Shown here: positions 11,991-25,000 of the stretch, piece after piece
How positions within the stretch are numbered: position 1 is the first letter of the stretch
Layout: every line of letters starts with the position of its first letter
Source of the DNA: Parasponia andersonii
Lineage: Eukaryota > Streptophyta > Magnoliopsida > Rosales > Cannabaceae
DNA: 64,000 nucleotides
Assembly (NCBI GenBank): GCA_002914805.1
Contig: JXTB01000018.1
Location: 860,675-924,674 of the forward strand
Reading direction: 5' to 3'
Position numbers and translations under genes: made by a program
The notes under the pieces: generated by a model
Databases searched by the model: none
Told to the model about the DNA's origin: nothing
What the model saw: only the letters and a program-made list of their open reading frames with translations

Positions 11991-14900
11991 ATGGATCTGA
12001 ATGTTGGTCTAGACGATCCACACTCCATGGGCACCACAATCATCGGCGTCTCTTACAACGGTGGTGTTGTTCTCGGAGCTGATTCTCGGACCAGCACTGG
12101 TACTCCTCCCCCTTTTCCAACCCAAATCCTTTTTTTTTTTTTTCTGACAAATTGTTTATTCCAATCGCAATACAGTGAAGCCTTTATTAGGTTTTATGCC
12201 TTGCACCGATCAGTGTTGAACTTTTCTTCTTAACCTATTTTCCTTTCGGGAAATTACAAATTTTGTTATTGAATGTCGTGTTCATGTTTCTAATTGTGAG
12301 AATTTATATCTATCTACCTATATATATGTGTACATATGTTGCTGATTTATTTGATGATTTGTATGTAGGAGTTTATGTTGCTAACCGTGCGTCGGACAAG
12401 ATTACTGCGCTCACTGATAATGTCTATGTTTGTCGTTCCGGATCGGTATGTGTCTTTTTCTCTGCTTATTTTAACGTGCCAAATTTAGTTTAGCAGAACA
12501 ATGAAGCTATGTAACTCGAATTATCGCAATTCCAAACCCAACCCAATTTTCAGTGTTTGTAATTTTATCGCTTAAATGGTTTAGAAAGTGGTATTTTCTC
12601 AAAGGAAAATCCTTGTAACATTATTAGCTTTTTATATTTACTTTATCCATATAATGAGTAATGCTGTAGAGATATCAGGTGATCTCAGAGCTGAAATTAT
12701 GCGATTTTTTTTTTTTTTCCAAATTACGATTGTAAATCTGAGGATATGTGCCTTATGCAGGCTGCTGATACTCAAATTATCTCGGACTATGTGCGTTATT
12801 TCCTTCATCAGCACACGTGAGTTATCATATTCATGTTTGTTTTAGCCCATTTACACGCACATAATGACAATGACTGAGTTGTCTTAGTTGTTGGTTGGTA
12901 TGAATCCGAGTTATTCACAGTTTACAAATTTGTATATTGAAGCCCTCTTTATTATGTAATCTTTATGAACAGGATACAGCTAGGGCAGCCGGCAACTGTC
13001 AAAGTTGCTGCAAATCTCGTCAGGCTTTTGGCATACAATAACAAGGTTGGGATTTAAGGTGTTTTTGTTTTTCGGTTCTCCAAATAACCTTCCTTTTCTT
13101 AAACTAAAATGATTTTGCTCCTTCATTACCTTTTAAATTTAACCTCTTTATTTGATTCATTATCTTTTAAATTTAACCTCTTTATTTGATTTTTCATGTT
13201 CATAGCCAGTTCGGTGGCATTATTCTATTCACTTTTGGTGTATGATTCTTCAATTCGTGCTGTATGATATGGTTTTTAACCATAGCTATTTACGCAAACA
13301 AAGTACCGCAAATAGGCTGGAAGAATGTGTAATAGTTTTGTCTAAAGAAGAATGAGGCTTTATAAATCTCTCATTCTATGTACTGTTGAATTATATTCTC
13401 TCTCTCAAGTACTTAGAAAATTTGAAAACCTTAAAATTAAAAACTTCTTTTTTTCCCTTATTCAAGGTTTACTCCACCTTTTGTTATTTTCTAGTTTGTA
13501 AATAAACATAGGAGATATCACTGCAAACACTATCATTGTTTTTGTCAATTTTCAACTGCAAAATTCGTTTTATTCTGTGCTTTTGGGTGGTGAAATGGTT
13601 TTTATTGTCCATACTGACTGAATAGAGAAAGATTCTCGATAAAAGTTTATAGATTCTCGATAAAAGTTTATGGTTAGCAAAGGCTTATAAGTTTTTCTCT
13701 GCAGTTAGTGAAGATTTTCCTCACAAAGCTTTTTTTGAAGTTAGGACTACTGAAGATATCTATTGTTTTAAATCTCAAAGCCTTTTTTTTTTTTTTTGGT
13801 ATTTAGGACGACTAAAGATATCTATTGTTTAGGATTTCCAACCCCAGGTTTTTTTTGTTGTTCTTTCCACTGTATCACAGAGTTCCTACTTGTGCTAAGG
13901 TCGACATTCAGTGTATAACTAGGATTGGAGTTTTCAGACATCACTTATTATGCTGTCTATTCAGGTAGTTCATGCATGCATTATAGGGTTTACAGCACTT
14001 TTATTTCAATAGGAGATTTAATTAATCAAACAGAACCCTGCTTACATGCAATTAGTGCTTCTCTTTTTTCTTTTCTTTTCAGGTGGATTGGTTATGGGGA
14101 GGTGGTTATTTATTGTTGTTGGTTTTTCTTTTGTTTTTATTTTAAGGCCTTCTTTAAATAAAGCGTTTAGTTTCTTTGTATGTATGGTTTACGATCCATA
14201 ATGTTCTGGAGTTGGCAGGATATGTTACAAGCTGGTATGATTGTTGGTGGATGGGATAAGTATGAAGGTAGCAAAATCTATAGCATCAACCTCGGTGGAA
14301 CAATAGTAGAGCAGCCATTCTCTATTGGTGGTATGTTATACTTCTTGTTCTAAATTACTGGCTTAATTTTGCTCTCAATCATGGTCAAATGGCCTTTAAA
14401 GTGAACATTTTATTTGAACCCCAAATTAACTCTGTCAGTAACTGGGAATTGGATTTGGCTTGCCTTCTCAATTGGTCGAGTTTGAATGTGCCTCAATTAC
14501 GAGTGAAGTATTTCATTCTTAAGTTCACAAGTAGCAGGATTCAGAATCTTGCGTTCTGATATTATTAGGGCCCCATAATAGTCTTTGTGAGGATTGTTGA
14601 TTATAAATTTTTAAGCTTTTCACATCTATGTCTGACACCATATCTGTTAGCAGCTAATGGTGATTGTGCCTCAAAAATGCATTATGTTTAACAATTTTGT
14701 TTTTCCAGGATCTGGCTCCACTTATTTGTATGGATTCTTTGATCAAGCATGGAGAGAGGGAATGACCAAAGATGAAGCTGAGGTATGTATTTCTCTGTGT
14801 GTTCCATGGGACTTGTTCATGTTGGAAGCCACACATGCGAGAATGAGCATGATAGCATAGAACTCTTGATTGCCATATCTAATTGCCAAGTTGTCGTCAA

Positions 14901-15257
14901 TAGAATCTCATTTTCCCTTTCTTCCCTAATATATAATATTTGATGCTCTACTGCAGCAACTAGTGGTGAAGGCAGTTTCCCTTGCCATTGCTCGTGATGG
15001 TGCCAGTGGAGGTGTTGTTCGCACTGTCATTGTAAGAGTTTCCTCAAAACACTGATTAGGACTAAGCAAATACTAGTAGTTTCTTGCACACACTTATTAG
15101 CTGAAAACTTGTGTTTTTGCAGATTAATTCTGAGGGCGTGACAAGAAACTACTACCCCGGGGACAAACTTCCTCTCTGGCATGAGGAGCTCGAGCCTCAG
15201 AACTCGTTATTGGACATACTGAATGCTTCCAGTCCCGAGCCAATGAACATACAATGA
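11991..15257 (+). CDS. PBA1: 20S proteasome subunit beta type-6 (beta-1, caspase-like)
   Basis: Catalytic beta-1 subunit of the 20S core, which cleaves after acidic residues. Coding exons: 11991-12099, 12369-12445, 12761-12816, 12973-13045, 14219-14330, 14709-14782, 14957-15031 and 15123-15257. They total 711 nt and 236 aa, close to the usual 233 of the plant protein. A 14-residue propeptide ends in Gly14. Thr15 of TTIIGV is then the catalytic Thr1, with Asp31 in GADSRTS and Lys47 in NRASDK as the matching Asp17 and Lys33. The GSGSTYLYG and [12 protein letters not shown] blocks are diagnostic of the family. Intron 4 (13046-14218) is unusually long at 1.17 kb. The start context is AAAAATGG. 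The gene looks intact. Confidence 0.96.
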
Positions 15258-16233
15258 TGATCTTGTGGTGGTCGGGCTTCTGTCATTAGTGTGTTCTTTC
15301 TCTGCAAAAACTTGTGTCCCAACTAGAACATAATTTTCATTGCTGTTCTGGAAGAATTATTGTACCGTGATTTATATTATGGATGTTGCTTACTTTTATA
15401 GGGAGTTTAAGCCACACTTTCTCCTGGTTTGGCACACCAAATGACCAAATTGTTGATGGAAAAAAGATCGAATTTCAAGTCGCTTACCAAGATCTATTAT
15501 GATTTCCGAGCTACTGCTACCCAGAGAGTTTAGAGAGTTAAAAGACTAGTTTTTAGCAACAAGGAAGAGAAGAAATCAGTCTTTGTTTTGAAATGCCAAT
15601 GCTCATCTTCTATTTAAATGTCGGGACTGGAAATAGTTTGCATTAAATTTATGAGTCAAATCGAAGATTTAGCAAAGCATTTAACGTTTGAATATCGTAG
15701 AAATAATTTGGTAATTTTTCTTTTCCTTTGCTTTGAACGAAATAAGGCGACGACCTACGATGAAGATGATCTCTACTCCAGAGTCAATAAGATGGTGGTA
15801 CATTCATTGGTCCCATATCTTTGGATATTAATCGCTTGATAATAAATAGTTATGAAGATGGGTAATGATTGTTTTTCCTTGTAAAAAAATGAAAATTCTC
15901 AGGGAAAAAAAAAAAGGAATAAGAGTTTGATGCAAGATAAATTAAATAAAAACAAAAGCAAAGAAAGTTGCAGAAAAAGCAGGCGGGTGGGTATGCATTC
16001 GGTCAAGTGGTAAGTAAACAAACAAATTTAAAAATAAATAAATAAAATTAAGGAAGAGAAAAGAGAGAGTAGATGGAATTTGCTAGTTGGATATTTTTGA
16101 ATAAATAAAGAAATAATAAAATGATGATTGCCTGATTGGGTTCATTAGTTTGGCTATTTCAGTTCCGTCGCCCGAAGAATCGAGCTGAAAAAAGAGGGAA
16201 AAAAAATAATAAATAAGAAGAAGAAAAGAAAGA
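15258..16233. other. PBA1 3' region and AIG2-like promoter/leader
   Basis: No extra gene is seen. The first 150-200 bases are probably PBA1 3' UTR. The last roughly 300 bases are purine-rich and AT-rich, ending in aagaaagaATGAG, and are the likely leader of the next gene. No clear TATA box is seen. Confidence 0.45.
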
Positions 16234-18053
16234 ATGAGTGGAAGTGGGATTGGTGTCAGTGAGAAGGTTCACAATGTGTTCGTGTATGGCAGCCTCATGG
16301 CGGATGACGTCGTTCGAGTTCTCTTGAAGCGCGTTCCTCTTTCCTCCCTCGCCTTCCTCAACGGCTTGTCAGTCCCTCTTTCTCTCTCTTTCTTTCTAAT
16401 TTCTGCTTCATCCATCTGAAAATTATTACCACTTCATTATTTATTTTTCCTTTCTTAACATAGAAATGATGAGTCATTGATAACAAAATCCAGTTTTGCT
16501 TTGGGATAAAATAATTAACGTTGACCTGCTTAACAATTGGATAATTGGGGTTTAAAGTGTGTGTGTTTTTAATTTTGAATGCCCTTTTCTTTTCTTTTCT
16601 TTTCTTTTTTTTTTCCTCCTTAAATTAATTACTCGTGTTGTGATTATTTGAATTGAAAATTCATTTCCAGTCATAGGTACAGTATCAAAGGACGTGTTTA
16701 TCCAGCTATACTACCCGTGGAAAACAAGAAAGTCTCTGGAAGGGTCTGATATATCTTCCCTTTTTTATTTTATCTTTTCAAAACTTTCTTATGAGTTAGT
16801 AGTGTGCAAAGACCATTAGTTTGAGCACTTGGCAGCTGGATGAACCTCAACCTTCTTTTTTTTTTTTTTGTTTTCGGTCATGGTAGTAACCATGTTATAG
16901 AGGAGCTCAGGGTCATATTCCAAAAACATTGAAATTTTCAATTATGTTATATTTGTGTTTCAGAATATATTTCTTTACCTCTATACAAAATGCTAAATGT
17001 AAGACTATCTTCATTAGTAGTACCTCTAAAATCAGAAATTTGATTAGCTACCCAAGAAAAATTCTCTGCAGGTTTTGACCGGCATCACCGAACCTGAGCT
17101 ATACATCCTAGATATGTTTGAGGATGAAGAGTACGAAAGGCGCACTGTTGAGGTTTCATTAGTGGTAAGTGTTTTGATAATGGTCAGTAGTTGTTTCTTG
17201 CATTATGTACAAACCAATAATGTCCTCATAAACTAAGGAGACAATCAAGTATAGATACCATCCTTTCAAATGAATCCATGCTTCACTTTTGCTTGATTGG
17301 AGGATTATATTAATATTCTCATTATTGAAATTGAAATGCTTGTCTATCAAATGTTCTACTGCTAGAAATGAAAAGCTCAGAAGATAAAATGCATTTTTTG
17401 AGCTCTTATCCATTAACGAAAGAAAATTGCATGTTATGAGCAGGGGGTGAAACTGTTGCATACCGCGATTACAATGGGAAAGGTCTTCCCTTTAGTCTTT
17501 GATAAATTTTGTCTATAAATTGTTGAAGGTAATCTGTGCTCGTTTTTAATGTCAATAAAGGGGAGTGACACCTCTTTTTTGCAGGATAGTTCCGAAAAGT
17601 TACTCGCTCACACTTATGTTTGGAGCAACAAAGATGATCCCAACTTGTATGGAGAATGGGATTTTGAGGTAAAATTTCATGTCTCTTCTTCATTCGATCT
17701 CTTCAATTGTTTATTGGTCTGCGATGATATTTTCTATCCTTGGACCTGGGACTTGCTATGTGTGATTTTAAATGTTTGGGACTGGAGTTGTTTTACTTGA
17801 ATTATAGTAATACTTGATCCAGTATTTTCTCTTCATAAGTCGGATAACGTTTTATTTTATTTTATTTTTTCGGTTACTTTATTTACTTTTCTCCCTGGTT
17901 AAAAACCAGGAGTGGAAACAGCTACACTTGAATGATTTTGTCGAGATGACCAAGGGTTTTGTGGAAGAGCTGGACCTGCCTGAGTCGAAGACAAGAGTTG
18001 TTACATATGAATCTTTCTATCAGCAGGAAGGTGACGACCATCCTGCGTCTTAA
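16234..18053 (+). CDS. AIG2-like protein (gamma-glutamylcyclotransferase fold)
   Basis: Member of the AIG2 (avirulence-induced gene 2) / GGACT-like family, which has the gamma-glutamylcyclotransferase fold; the plant substrate is not established. Coding exons: 16234-16367, 16671-16743, 17072-17164, 17585-17668 and 17910-18053. They total 528 nt and 175 aa. The YGSL substrate-loop motif is at residues 18-21 (VFVYGSLM). HRYSIKGRVYPAILP follows, then DMFEDEEYERR (83-93), whose Glu86 sits where the family's acid/base Glu is expected. The C-terminal half is YVWSNKDDPNLYGEWDFE followed by a charged helix. The first donor is a weak GTCAGT. The gene is co-directional with PBA1 and, like GGCT2 on the other side, encodes a YGSL-type protein. 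Retained active-site residues suggest an active enzyme. Confidence 0.9.
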
Positions 18054-19072
18054 GTTTACCTGGGCATGTATACACTGGTCCATCTACACTGTTACTATAT
18101 TATTGTTAATATTTTAGCATTTATGAAGCATTATTGCAATTGTAGGACAATAATTGGCTACAATATTTTAGTAATTCGATTTTGTAAATTGTTCTAAGAA
18201 AAATAAGTTGTGTTATTGATAAGAGTGGGTATTCACTAGTATGAGTGCTAAATGAGTCTTTCTCACTCTTTAATATTATGAGTGCTAAATGGGTATTCAC
18301 TGTTAGTATCTATGTGTTAGTGCAAAAGAGAGTGCAGTCCTCTCACTATTATTATTGTTTGTTATGTTAGACATGGAGAGAAAAACTGTTTGTTTGGCTA
18401 CTTTACAAACATGTCGCATCAGTTATTCTGTATATAATATAATCTTCTTATTTTTCTTGACTTCTTATCTGAGAGTCATACAAGTTTCTTTTGTTACCAT
18501 GGAAACGAGACATTTGCAGTTCTTTGATTTTTCATCTAAACTAGAAATCTTAGAAGGCCAAAAACAAAAATATTAAAAAAAAAAAAAAGAAGAAAAAAAC
18601 AGTATTACTAGTGGTCATAACTCAAGATTGTCTTTTTGATAATGAGTAATGCTGGGACACAAATTATACACAAAATTCCTACATTGACATTGCAAGTTTT
18701 TCAACCACTTATGAACATGATGAGTTCTTTGAAAAAATATGGGTGCTTAAAATACATGCATGCCAATGTGTGAATTTTGTGTACAATGTGTCCCTAACAT
18801 TACTTATGCCCCTACATACTTAATACAATTGAGAAGGAACAATCAGTTATCTCAACACTCGAAATCGAAGAAAAACAGCAAATATAAACTATATCTAAAG
18901 TACACAATTTTATTGATTGATGCAACTAACTATTGCACCCATTAAAGTCTTTTTATAAGAATTGTTGCATGTCCCAAGTCACAACAATGTTAGGGAGAGA
19001 ATTTTATTACGATTAACCTCCACATGTCCTCGGTATATAGCATAATACTAGTTTCTTTCACGTGAAAGTCGA
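18054..19072. other. Intergenic region between convergent AIG2-like and ARA1 genes
   Basis: It holds the AIG2-like 3' UTR, two copies of a short atgagtgctaaatg word (about 18239-18295), the MITE at 18645-18804, and the ARA1 3' end. No gene is seen. Confidence 0.5.
18645..18804. mobile_element. 160-bp MITE with imperfect terminal inverted repeats
   Basis: The left end AGTAATGCTGGGACACAAAT pairs with the complement of the right end (AGTAATGTTAGGGACACATT). Similarity continues inward through ACACAAAATTC on both arms, giving about 35-45 bp of imperfect inverted repeat. There is no coding capacity. The superfamily is uncertain because no target duplication is clear. Confidence 0.75.
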
Positions 19073-22000
19073 TTAATTTTGCTTGGGAGAGCTGCGACGG
19101 CGTAATCTTAGATACCCAAACTTCCCAGCACCCGGTGATGAACCCTCAAAAATAAATGGCAAATATTCCGTGGCAGCTTTGTATCTTCGCTGAACCTGAA
19201 AAGTTAACAGAGTGACACAGAGAGACATAAACACAGTGATCAAAAGATGTAGAAGTCTTTCTCTAAAAAAAAAAAAAAAGATGTAGAAGTCCAAAACAAA
19301 ATAGAATTATTCACAAGCCATGTCATTCTTCTTTTCTTTTCCTGAGGCCAAAAGTGATTGTTGTGACAGTAGTGTTTTTTGTGTTGCCCCCACAATCTCC
19401 TCACAAACAAGAAAAGGTCAAAACGGAAAATGAAAGAAAGGCTAAGTCGAAAGGAAAAATTAAGGTTCTATGATATGTGAATGTAACGAGTAAGATGCGA
19501 TAAAGAGAAAGAGGATCACTGGTTAATTGAAAAAGTTACCTCAAGAATTTGTTGACTGCTCTGTAAGCAGTTCCTGCCAATCACACAAACTGTTCCACCT
19601 GAACCTCCGCCGGTTATCTTGGCTCCAAACAAGGTCCCGTCAACAGACTTGGAATTTTTGCTATGTTGCAAGTCCTGTACAAGATGTACAAGCCTATCCG
19701 TTCCATCGGAGCCAAGTCCACATTCACTATAGCTATAGTGGCACTACGAAAATAAGAGAGAGGAAAGTNATCTCTGACTTGCTGTTGTTGCTTATTGGTC
19801 TGTATTTTTAGTAACAGATTTCAAGTCAAACAAAAAAGGTTGGGCAATGAAAACGAGCACATAAGTAAAGGATAGGGAGGGGGGGTGGAAAGCGCATAAG
19901 AAAAGGATGGTTAAATGAAATCAAGCACATAAGAAAAGGTTGGTCAAATGAAAACAAGCACATAAACTCACAGAGAAACTAGCAGCTAAATCCATGAGAA
20001 AATTCAGATTTGTTAGGTAACTGAAAACAAGGACATAAACTCTCCCTAGCCCTTACTAGTTTGTCACTTTGGTGGGCAAGTCAACCATCTGCATCTCAAT
20101 CGAAATAGCAGCATGAAATGGAAACGAGAAGTGGTTCTACCAAGTGAAATTGAAGGCACTATGTTTAAACACTAGTTTAGAGTTCAATATCTAGAATACA
20201 AGCTCAGACATCTGGAAAAAGTTTGATGCACGGGTGCTAAATGTTCTTTTGTCTATGACGTACAGAGTACAAGTAATATACCTGCTAGATAATCTACACT
20301 AAAAACTACGCATTCATTAGTATATCTTTGTTGTTTAAGGAACCAATACACTATATGCAAAATTTTCAAATATGATCAATGAGTGAGGTACATAAGAGCA
20401 TATTGTGGCTTTTAGGTGGGTGATGGATGCCACCCGAACTTTTTTTTGTCAAGAAAGGGATTAACCCAACTTGGTTCTTATGTAGGCAATGCTTCCACTG
20501 TACTATGATGTAGATGTCTGCCTATTATGTGTTAAATTAGACGTAATTAACTTCAAAATTTTAAAACAATATTTGCATACCTGATACAATAAGTCTCCAA
20601 GAGTTGAGAGTTGCTCATGTGATGGTGAAGATGTTAGCAATGCTTTGAAGGCCTATGAATTGAGAAATTAAGAGTCAGACAAGCAAAAGAACTTAAATTT
20701 AAAATTATAGGACTTCACAAGGATTAAAAGACAATAAATCAATGAAAAGAGGATGTTGTGACTTGGCGGGGTTTATTCATTAACCACTACTAATATAACA
20801 ACTATGTTGTAAATGTAACGTATAGAAAAAGTAGACGTATAAACAGCCATGTAACATAACAGCTAAGAAAGATAGCAAGATCATATATCATTATTTTGAC
20901 CTCTGGCATGGGCCCTGATTCTGTGATTAGGGGAGGAGTGTGAGTAGCTCAAAATAAGGAGGCATCCATTTTGAATTCTAATGCATACCATTTGATCAAA
21001 GCATGCTAAATAATAGCTTTGATGTACTTTTTTCATACATTCAGTTCAATGATGGATGCATACCAATAAAATTGGAAATTAAATTCTAACCTTGACCCGG
21101 AAATTTTCATATATAGGATGTCTACCAGGTGCTGCCACTCCATAACTACGCTTTCGATCAATTACGGTGACTGGATCGTTGTGGTCATCATATAATTTCA
21201 GAAACGTCTCACCAAGCAGGGAGTAGGGCATTGTCTTACAATAAACGCCCTCATATCTGTCCACCAAAAATTCAAATTATATCTAACATATACATATATA
21301 TATATTAATTTCATGTCATTTTCAAGGAGGACCAAATTGATCAAACTAGAGTTGAACGATGATACCTGCAAATCAGCACCTAAGTAAAAAAATTTGACAA
21401 GAAAGCCACACATAAAAGCTTTACCTGTGAGGTGACAGATTGCATAGGTAATCTAACGATGCTTCAGCTTTTAGTAGTTCAATACCATCAATATCTAACT
21501 CATCAAGGTTGAACCCTTTTGCATCTGGCAGTGGCAGTGCTCGAGTCAACAAAGTAGCTGCTATGGACTTTATTATCTTTCGACCCATAAAGGCACCTAT
21601 CCTGACAGATCCATAGTCAGCACCTCCAACACTGCACAGGAGAAGAATGAAGAAAATAAAAGCTCGTTAACTTGTGCGTGCAGGAGTGTACAGGATATTG
21701 ATAAAGAAGAATTCAATACTGAACCAAGAAAAGAGAGAGAAAAGAGGTTAACTATAGCTTTCAAATCCAGAGGCATTTATGGCATTGCTTTCTTGATCCA
21801 CATAGGATCGCAAGCTCAGTAAATCCACCCATGACATAAAGCAAAATCCATAGATGATACACCATCATACATAAGCTAAATTGGGCTAATATATAACAAA
21901 AATAACAAATTCAGAACATTGAGGCCTTTCTACCTATGTCTTATTCCTGAATCAATTCCCCAAAACCGTATGTGGCCAGGAATTTCAACAAGCCCAATTA

Positions 22001-25000
22001 CCTCAGCAGGCTGCGAAACAACAAGCAAATGGTAATTTTTAACATTATCTTTTTAATCAGGGCTACAATAGCAGCAAGGTTGTTTTGATGCATGAATACC
22101 TGGCACACCATCGCAAGAAGTTTGTTGGCTTCACCGCAAGCTGAAGTCATCTGGTCCATAACACCACATGGAGCTCCAACAATATGATTCTCCACCTAAT
22201 GACCAACTTGGAATAATAATTAAAAACATCTTGTAGAACAAATTTCAAGACAATCTCAACTATGTGGGAAAGAGTATTGGTCAGTATACTGTTTTAAAAT
22301 CAAACCTTCTGGCAAAGTAAAGCAAGATCTCTTGGATTAATACTTAATCCTGCAAAGTAGAGAAGGTTTAAATCATTTGTTTATGCAAGATAGTTTATGT
22401 AGACAATCAATAGGCAATGCCGTAAATTAACAAAAGCAGCGACTTTCTACTCCAACTTCAACACTAATACCAAGCTCTAAGAATGAAAAAGGAAACAACA
22501 TTATGTTACTATTTACCAAAGCATTCTTCATAAACTGCCATGCGTTAAATGAAATTCACAATGATCAAGTTAAAAGTGACAGCTAATAGAGAACCTAATC
22601 ATTTTACTTGACAGAATGCAAGTGTAAACTACTGAACATTGGCATAGAACTCTACATTCAATGAAGATTTCAGAATATGACACTTTGCCCACAAGGTTTC
22701 GTGATTTGGTGAAACAGCTATCCTTAAAAGCATGTTAATAATATTATTGAGTATCTCCAGACAATTCACCTCACCCTATATTAAACTATCATGCTGCTTC
22801 TTAGGTTCTCAAGTAATGTTATGAACAAACAGAACTAAACTATTGAGTTATAGACAGTGCTTTCAGTTAAACAACTAAATGGACTAGAAAAGTCTGTTTT
22901 TCAAACTGTAAATGCAGAATATGTCTAACTATGCACTTAATTTTTGGTCCTAGCCTTCCTCCAATTTTAATACATCACATCCATGATATTAGTTTTCTCC
23001 CAGATAAGGGGGTTAACTCCCTAATCAAGAGTCCATCAAAGACTAGTAAATGTTTTTCTAAGAAACAAGAATATTCTCTAAGAATATCTTGGGTTTAGAA
23101 GACAACTGACATGCAATTTAAATAAGAAAGACTCTCAAATTGGAAATATCATAAAATATAATTACCATGAGCAGCAGCTATGGCAGACATGGTAGCGACC
23201 TCGACAGAAGCAGAAGAAGATACACCTTTACCTTCCGGGACTGTAGAAGATACCTGTACACAATTTATGGCTTATAAAAATCCACTACTAAACTCTTGAA
23301 ATTGATCAGTTGCATAAAACACCGGTGACTAAAAGTCTACAACAATGAACTCCAAAGAAAAGATAACTTTCATATGCCACGCCAGTAAGAAAAATTTGAT
23401 TACTCCTATAAACTTGATTTTGTCACAACGTGCATCAATATAAGCATAATAGAGTATTTGCTTGGTGATGCGCCCTTATTTTCTTGCCCACTACTGCTCT
23501 CATGAAAATAGCTGCAGATCAAATCTTTGGAGTTCCTATAATTCTAGGAACTTTCAGGTTCATGTTTGTGATGACAAATTTCAAGCATTTCTTAAAACAG
23601 AGGTGTAATTTATCCTTCTAAGACTCATGTCACCTAAAGCACTACGTGTCCAGAAAAAAAAAGTGGCACATGATTTTATGTATTCAACTATGAAGTACTT
23701 GTAGAAGACATTGTTATATATCTAAAAACCAAACAGCAGTCGGCAGAAAGCAGAAAGTATGATAGGCAAAAACAACTGGCTGTAATTAGCGAAAAAAAAA
23801 AAGTTAAAAAAAAAGGCAGGAACATCCAAATCTACATTATTTTGAAAAGGTATAGGAAACACGTACCAGAATACTTAGACTATCCTCAAAACGCACACCT
23901 AATTCTGTCATTAGCACCAGAATTGCACCAGCAACATATGCTGCCCACCTAATAACATAAAAACCATGTAAGTAGGATTGTGGCAAAGATACAGCCAAGA
24001 ATATTAAATAAAGAAGATAGGCGTACTTTTGGGATGGATCCTGAGCAAAGAAATCCTTTGCCTTCTCATATGATATCGGCTTGTCTCCATCCATAAAATC
24101 AGATAAATCCATGTCAAAGGTTGGGCCACGATTGCTCAATTCTGAACCATATGATACCTGCAGTACAGAAATAACAGCAAAGATGTTATAGAACAAAATG
24201 AAATTGAAATATCTAATATACTTTTCCTTTATCCACCTCTAAATAACCAATTCATTGACCATACTTTAGTCATGGTACGACAAACTTACATTAGGAAAGG
24301 GAAATATTGTATCTACTAATTCACATTCTACTTAAACCAAGAAATGTTTTTCACTATCCCAAAGGGGAAGAAATCATGTCCTTTCTTTTCAAAGAAAGTC
24401 TTGAAGAAAACAAAACTAACTCCGAAAATAGAACTTACAATTTGCAAGACTGGTGTCGAACTTTGTCCTCTGGTCTGCTGCCGAGCCTGTGCATGTTTCC
24501 AAAGTCTATGTTTACTTGGATGAATCCTTTGGATAGCAACATGACAGGCTTCTCTAATTGGCATCTGTGAAAAGAAAATGAGTAGAGAGTCAGAAAAGTC
24601 AGGATGATAATAACCACTGAAGGGAAATCAGGGCATTTAGGTCATTTGATGTTTAATAATGACAAGAAATGTGGCACCTGCAATACAAGGCTTCCTGAAT
24701 AGTCAGCAATCCCTCCCATTACATCTAAACGTCCAGGTGCTCTGGTCACAAAAATTTCTTCCTGTACTCCAAAATTTATTTGTAATATAAAATTAGTATT
24801 GAAACAACTTGAGATATTTAAGAGATGCTAAATAATCCTAAATCTGTGTGCACGCATTTACAAATGCCCAAGACTTTCCTTACTTATAAGTGCAGACAAG
24901 CAAGTTTAAGTATTCCAACACACAAAAATATATCGTAGTCATGTTTTTAAATTGTCTAATTTTCTGAAGATAAGTAGTGTCACTCAGCTGTAACTCATCC

